Part shown: positions 32,837 through 36,795 of the stretch, piece after piece
How positions within the stretch are numbered: the first letter of the stretch is position 1
How the letters are laid out: each line of letters starts with the position of its first letter
Made by a program: the position numbers and the translations under genes
Notes under the pieces: model-generated
Database searches by the model: none
The model's input: only the letters and a program-made list of their open reading frames with translations
Told to the model about the DNA's origin: nothing
Source: Subtercola boreus
GTDB taxonomy: Bacteria; Actinomycetota; Actinomycetes; Actinomycetales; Microbacteriaceae
DNA length: 36,795 bases
Reading direction: 5' to 3'
Assembly: GCF_003399645.1 (NCBI RefSeq)
Contig: NZ_NBXD01000006.1
Coordinates: 1-36,795, forward strand

Positions 32837-35268
32837 GTCTCATTCTCCGCGCCCACGTCGCCGCTGCCGCTCATGACATCGTGCCATCATGGCCGCTCGA
32901 CTCGTTCATCGCCGTGAACCCCCTCGCAGGGGCCGAGAGCCGTCCGTTCGGGTCGGGTGCCGATCCTGATGTGGCCATCACCCGATCAACCGCCGACTTC
33001 GTCACCGACTTTCATCGCGGACGAATCCCTGTCGAAGCGCTTGAGCGGGCCCTTGTCGCCAGGATTCCAACGCTCGCGCAGACAGTACCGCTCGGTGAGA
33101 AAACGCTGCCGGCAGCCACCATCGCAGCTCTCGACATGATCGAATGGCCCGATAGCGAGGCCGGGACTGTACCCGCCGAGGACACCGCTCTCGACCGCTC
33201 GCTGTGCATATGGATCGCCGCCTATCTGAACCCCGACCCACTCTGGGCGATGCCTCATCGGGATCAGGGCTTCTACGCCGCATGGCGCCGGCTCGCCGCG
33301 GGCGACCTCGCTCTGCCCCGGCCGTCTCGGCGCCGGATCGCGGATGCGCCCGAGGATGCAGATGCTGCGCTCCAGAAAGCGGTCTCAGCTGTCGCGCCGA
33401 GCGAGCTGCACAACTACCTCCGCGCCCAGCTGGCCCCGCTGCCGGGGTGGGTGGCCCACATCAAGTGGCGGGCCGAGAAGGTGGGCGACATCGACCTCAC
33501 AAACTACCTCGCCGTGCGACTCACTCTCGGAACCACGCTCGAAAGCAATCTGGTGACCCCCGTGACTGCGGTACCCGCGCCCGTTGACACGACGTGGGAG
33601 CGGGCGGGCCGCATCGCGGTCTCCGTTACACGGGGAGCTGCAGGGCCGGAGGTTGTCGCGGCCGTCGCGCGGGTGCTCGCCGAGCATCCGCCAGCTGAGC
33701 ATCTCCTCACCTGGCAGGCCGCGTATGAGGAGGTCTATCGCACCGAACTGGTGGGGATGCTGCGCTCGATCGCTGAGCCGACCGAGCGCCCCGACGTGCA
33801 GGTAGTACTGTGCATCGACCCGCGATCAGAAGGCCTGAGACGGCACCTGGAACGCTATCGAGGAGTCGAGACACTGGGATTCGCCGGGTTCTTCGGCGTA
33901 CCGATTCGGTTCTCGCGCTACGCCGCGCAAGGCGCAATGAATGCCTTGCCTGCACTTCTCACCCCCCGGCACCGCGTCACTGAGCATCCCCTCGACACCC
34001 GCGCCGCCGCGCGCACCGTCGCCGCCGCGCGCCGGCGCGGGGCGTTCGGCCACGCGCTGCGCACCGCGGACGCCGCTACCCTCAGCCCGTTCGCGTTCGC
34101 CGAGACAGCGGGCTGGTTCTCCGGCGCGTTGACCGCGCTGCGCACGCTCGCACCCTCCACACATGCCCGCCTCGAGCGCGCCCTCTCATCGCGACCCGGC
34201 GACCTGCCCGCCCGGCTGACAACAGACGGGAGCTTCACGCTCGACGAACGTGTGTCCATGGCTGCGACAGCGATGCGAGTCATGGGGCTGACCCGGCCAG
34301 CCCCACTCGTCGTGCTCACTGGCCACGGCTCGCACTCCACCAACAACCTGTACCAGTCAGCATTGGACTGCGGCGCCTGCGGAGGCAACCCGGGTGGAGT
34401 CAACGCTCGTGCGGCGGCGGAGCTGTTCAACGACCCGGAAGTGCGAGCGGCTCTGGCCGGGAACGGCCTGAGGATCCCCGACGACACCGTGTTCGTCGCA
34501 GCGGAGCACGATACCGTGCGCGACACAGTCACCGTTCTCGATCGCCACAGCATCCCCCAATCGCACCTCAAGCAGGTTCGGGAATTCGAGGAGCTGCAGG
34601 CCGAGGCCGGCACCCGCCTCGTCACCGAACGTGCCCGCACCCTACCGGGGGCACGTTCGCGACGTGCGGTGGAACGGGTGCGGCAGCGGGCTGACGACTG
34701 GGCCGAGGTGTACCCGGAGCTCGGCCTCGCAGGAAACGCCGCAATGATCATCGGTCCACGCGAGCTGACCCGCGGCGTCGACCTCAGCCGTCGCGTGTTC
34801 CTACATTCCTACCGCACCGAACTCGATCCCGACGGCTCAGCACTGGAGACGATCATGACCGCGCCGCTCATCGTCGCCCAATGGATCAACCACCAGTACT
34901 ACTTCTCCACACTCAACCCGGGCACCCTGGGGGCCGGGACAAAGACGATCCATAACGCGGTCGGCACCCTCGGGGTGCTAGCCGGACACCGCGGCGACCT
35001 CCGACGCGGACTGCCGTGGCAGTCGGTCGGTTTCGGCAGTGAACTGCTCCACGAACCGATGCGTCTCACCGTCGTGATCGAAGCCGCGCTCGATCGGATC
35101 GGCCAAATAATCTCCGCCAACCAGGTCTTGCGCAACCTCCTCGACAACGAATGGATCACCCTCACTGCCCGCGACAACATCCACCACCCATGGCACCGCT
35201 ACACCCGCTACGGGTGGACGCCCACGATCACCCTCACCGCCCGCCAGAACCAGGAGACCCCGGTATGA
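32833..35268 (+). CDS. dabA: DabA (DUF2309) inorganic-carbon transporter subunit
   Basis: An 811-residue soluble subunit of the DAB system, which captures CO2 and converts it to bicarbonate vectorially in complex with DabB. The beta-carbonic-anhydrase-like site is intact: C327 and D329 in VVLCIDPRSE, H498 in LTGHGSHSTNN and C513 in DCGACGGNPGG. The 15-residue step from His to Cys equals that of the Halothiobacillus protein (H524/C539), and the Cys-to-His distance is within two residues. WPLDSFIAVNPL at the start and HHPWHRYTRYGWTP near the end are further family marks. It should sit at the inner face of the membrane. In a heterotroph it would supply bicarbonate for anaplerotic carboxylations. 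Confidence 0.93.
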   Translation: MSLILRAHVAAAAHDIVPSWPLDSFIAVNPLAGAESRPFGSGADPDVAITRSTADFVTDFHRGRIPVEALERALVARIPTLAQTVPLGEKTLPAATIAALDMIEWPDSEAGTVPAEDTALDRSLCIWIAAYLNPDPLWAMPHRDQGFYAAWRRLAAGDLALPRPSRRRIADAPEDADAALQKAVSAVAPSELHNYLRAQLAPLPGWVAHIKWRAEKVGDIDLTNYLAVRLTLGTTLESNLVTPVTAVPAPVDTTWERAGRIAVSVTRGAAGPEVVAAVARVLAEHPPAEHLLTWQAAYEEVYRTELVGMLRSIAEPTERPDVQVVLCIDPRSEGLRRHLERYRGVETLGFAGFFGVPIRFSRYAAQGAMNALPALLTPRHRVTEHPLDTRAAARTVAAARRRGAFGHALRTADAATLSPFAFAETAGWFSGALTALRTLAPSTHARLERALSSRPGDLPARLTTDGSFTLDERVSMAATAMRVMGLTRPAPLVVLTGHGSHSTNNLYQSALDCGACGGNPGGVNARAAAELFNDPEVRAALAGNGLRIPDDTVFVAAEHDTVRDTVTVLDRHSIPQSHLKQVREFEELQAEAGTRLVTERARTLPGARSRRAVERVRQRADDWAEVYPELGLAGNAAMIIGPRELTRGVDLSRRVFLHSYRTELDPDGSALETIMTAPLIVAQWINHQYYFSTLNPGTLGAGTKTIHNAVGTLGVLAGHRGDLRRGLPWQSVGFGSELLHEPMRLTVVIEAALDRIGQIISANQVLRNLLDNEWITLTARDNIHHPWHRYTRYGWTPTITLTARQNQETPV

Positions 35269-35582
35269 ACAACCTCACCCGCATGACTCGACTCGAAATC
35301 ATCGTGCCCGCCCGGGATGCTCCGGCGATCCGCGAACTCATCAGCTCCGCCGGAGCCACCGGATATACCTCAGTCACGGGCGTGTCCGGAATCGGCCACC
35401 ACGGACAACACTCTGGATCGCTGCTCTTCAACGAATACGACACCCTGACGATGCTCATCACTGTGATGCCCGAAGGCAAAGCGGGTGAGCTCATCGACGC
35501 CGTGCGCGAACTGCTCAACGCCTCCAGCGGGGTGATGTTCGTCGCCGAGACCTACGTGAGCAGACCCGAATACTTCCAATGA
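35265..35582 (+). CDS. PII-like signalling protein
   Basis: A 105-residue protein with the PII ferredoxin-like pattern: MTRLEIIVPARDAPAIRELI (first strand and helix), GATGYTSVTGVSGIGHHGQH leading to the T-loop region, LTMLITVMPEGKAGELIDAV (third strand and second helix) and GVMFVAETYVSRPEYFQ at the end. The classical GlnB T-loop Tyr motif is absent. It resembles the carbon-related PII-like proteins (SbtB, CPII) that bind adenine nucleotides and sometimes bicarbonate. ATG 35265 overlaps the DabA stop (ATGA). The likely role is to gate DabA/DabB according to energy state or inorganic carbon; this is inference from position. Confidence 0.8.
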   Translation: MNNLTRMTRLEIIVPARDAPAIRELISSAGATGYTSVTGVSGIGHHGQHSGSLLFNEYDTLTMLITVMPEGKAGELIDAVRELLNASSGVMFVAETYVSRPEYFQ

Positions 35583-36418
35583 CGAATACACCCTCCCCGT
35601 ACACCGGAAATACAATCGTGTTCGCGACGATGCACGGTAAGGAAAACCTCGCCGCTCCAGCGTTCGCCGAACAACTTGGCGCCATCGTGATCGCACCCGA
35701 CCACCTCGACACCGACCAGTTCGGGACCTTCGCCGGCGACATCCCCCGCACGCTCAGCCCGCTCGCCGCTGCCACGGAAAAGGCGCGACTGGGTATGCAG
35801 CTCACGGGACTGCCCCGTGGCCTCGCCTCCGAAGGAAGTTTCCGCTCGAGTCTGATCGGTGTTGGAACAACCGAAATCCTCCTCTTCGTCGACACAGAAC
35901 GCGGTATCGAGCTCCTCGAGCGCGCATCCGGCAGTTCACCTCTGCCCGCGGCTGGTCGGGTGAAGACGCTCAACGAGGCCCTCACCGCGGCAGACGCACT
36001 AGGATTCCCGGAACAAGGACTGCTACTGCACGCCGTCCGAGGCACGACAATCGACATCCACAAGACAATCAGCACCCGCACCGAGCTCGCAGAACTCGTC
36101 ACACGCTGCCTCGACAACGAAACGGCGCTCACCATCCTCCCCGACCACCGAGCACACCGGTCACCATCCCGCGCCAACCGCATCCAATTCCTCTGCGTCC
36201 GAATGGCGCTCCGCCTCGCAACCCCCTGCCCGACCTGCGCAACCCCCGGCTACGGACTCATCGACGTAGAAACCGGCTTGCCCTGTGTTGCCTGCGGAAC
36301 GCTCACCAGAGGTATCGCCGCCGACATCCACGGATGCGGGGCCTGCACCCAAAAACAACTACACCCACGTCGCGAAACGCACGCAGACCCAGCCACATGC
36401 GACCACTGCAACCCCTGA
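35579..36418 (+). CDS. Cysteine-rich protein resembling DUF6671
   Basis: A 279-residue protein of unknown function. The N-terminal part (residues about 10-200) is a globular alpha/beta domain beginning TIVFATMHGKENLAAPAF, with VIAPDHLDTDQFGTFAGD and ILPDHRAHRSPSRANRI. The C-terminal 80 residues carry four CxxC pairs (CPTC, CVAC, CGAC, CDHC), so two zinc ribbons are likely. No membrane segment or signal is seen. It overlaps the PII-like gene (ATGA) and so is tightly bound to the inorganic-carbon operon. The DUF6671 label is from memory of similar proteins and is moderately sure. A regulatory or assembly role is possible, but nothing in the sequence proves it. Confidence 0.65.
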   Translation: MTNTPSPYTGNTIVFATMHGKENLAAPAFAEQLGAIVIAPDHLDTDQFGTFAGDIPRTLSPLAAATEKARLGMQLTGLPRGLASEGSFRSSLIGVGTTEILLFVDTERGIELLERASGSSPLPAAGRVKTLNEALTAADALGFPEQGLLLHAVRGTTIDIHKTISTRTELAELVTRCLDNETALTILPDHRAHRSPSRANRIQFLCVRMALRLATPCPTCATPGYGLIDVETGLPCVACGTLTRGIAADIHGCGACTQKQLHPRRETHADPATCDHCNP

Positions 36419-36600
36419 ATCGACCACCAGCCCGCCACTCGAAGCCCCTCTGGCAAGCCACCATCATCATCGTCATCCTCTACACACTCGCCGCTCTCGT
36501 TCTCCGCCTAGCCGTCACACTCCTCCGCTACGGATCAATCGAATACCCCAGAAAAGTCAACTTCCGAGACGTTCTCAACCGAAAGTCGGTAACCCCCTAA
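36397..36600 (+). CDS. Small single-helix membrane protein
   Basis: A 67-residue protein starting at ATG 36397, overlapping the end of the cysteine-rich gene by 22 bases. One membrane helix (ATIIIVILYTLAALVLRLAV) is flanked by Arg- and Lys-rich ends; the C-terminus is SIEYPRKVNFRDVLNRK. An in-frame start at 36334 would add 21 residues of low-complexity, Arg-rich sequence that is only the shadow of the other gene. No family is recognised. It is the last gene of the operon and could anchor a partner to the DabA/DabB membrane complex. Confidence 0.55.
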   Translation: MRPLQPLNRPPARHSKPLWQATIIIVILYTLAALVLRLAVTLLRYGSIEYPRKVNFRDVLNRKSVTP

Positions 36601-36687
36601 CAACCCCCGGACACCACCTTCAACCCGGACCTCTAAACCTCGATCCACCGATGCGGGGTGGGTTGGGCTCGGCGCGTTAAACGGAGA

Positions 36688-36751
36688 ATGCCTTTCTCAT
36701 CAGGGAAAATGGAGTTTGTCTAGAACAACACTCGCCTGAAACGAAAGGCAT
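36688..36751 (+). repeat. Inverted repeat covering the ribosome site of an IS1380-type transposase
   Basis: ATGCCTTTC (36688-36696) pairs with GAAAGGCAT (36743-36751), and CAGG (36701-36704) with CCTG (36735-36738), across a 30-base loop. The right arm contains AAAGG, the probable ribosome site of the following start codon. The IS end itself probably lies a little to the left, near 36655. Bases 36601-36655 show nothing else. Confidence 0.5.
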
Positions 36752-36758
36752 CTCGCAG

Positions 36759-36795
36759 GTGCAAGTTTCTCACGCCTCCCGCACCGCTGTCGCGT
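36759..36795 (+). CDS. Start of an IS1380-family transposase (partial)
   Basis: GTG 36759 opens a frame reading VQVSHASRTAVA up to the window edge, matching the way actinobacterial IS1380-type transposases begin (MQ-SH...). The upstream leader with its inverted repeat also fits. Only 12 codons are visible, so the call rests on a short match. Confidence 0.5.
   Translation, partial: MQVSHASRTAVA

Overview
The window looks like chromosomal DNA of a high-GC Gram-positive bacterium, most likely an actinobacterium of the Microbacteriaceae type. This is inferred from GC-rich codon use, GTG and TTG starts, lipobox-type binding proteins, IclR and LacI regulators, and actinobacterial-looking insertion-sequence pieces. 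No rRNA or tRNA gene and no CRISPR array was seen.

Layout. Bases 1-127 hold the tail of an unrecognised reading frame followed by repeats that resemble the end of an IS21-type element. Bases 254-3006 hold an accessory stretch: a GIY-YIG gene interrupted by an amber codon, an EcsC/TerB-like protein, and a decayed serine resolvase. Bases 3255-14589 are a sugar-catabolic cluster in two divergent arms. The minus arm encodes an ABC importer (binding protein and two permeases), an SDR dehydrogenase, KDPG aldolase, a KDG-type kinase and an SMP-30 lactonase. The plus arm encodes a GH5 glycosidase, an IclR regulator, mannonate dehydratase, an RraA-like protein and an aldose 1-epimerase. A decayed IS5-type transposase (14626-14977) marks the junction with a second cluster. 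The minus arm of that cluster (14992-24425) encodes a second ABC importer, a GH2 beta-mannosidase, a GH113 beta-mannanase, an exporter-type ABC half-transporter and a ROK kinase. Its plus arm (24750-30107) encodes a LacI regulator, a ThuA-like protein, two Gfo/Idh/MocA oxidoreductases (one broken by an opal codon) and a TIM-barrel sugar isomerase/epimerase.

After a gene-poor gap (30108-30933) with one small minus-strand reading frame and a strong hairpin, a divergent small winged-helix regulator precedes a tightly overlapping operon (31322-36600). This encodes a DabB-like NuoL-type subunit, a DabA (DUF2309) inorganic-carbon transporter subunit with its zinc/active-site residues visible, a PII-like protein, a cysteine-rich protein resembling DUF6671, and a one-helix membrane protein. 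The window ends in the start of an IS1380-type transposase.

How the parts fit. The GH113/GH2 pair points to import and breakdown of beta-manno-oligosaccharides. The first cluster supplies a kinase, an aldolase and mannonate dehydratase but shows neither uronate isomerase nor fructuronate reductase. One reading is an oxidative mannose route: SDR dehydrogenase, lactonase, mannonate dehydratase, KDG kinase, KDPG aldolase. The ThuA/Gfo/isomerase set may act by a 3-keto-sugar mechanism. The right-hand operon is an inorganic-carbon uptake system with an apparent PII-type control subunit and two uncharacterised partners. These pathway assignments are inference; the family calls come from motifs read in the translations.
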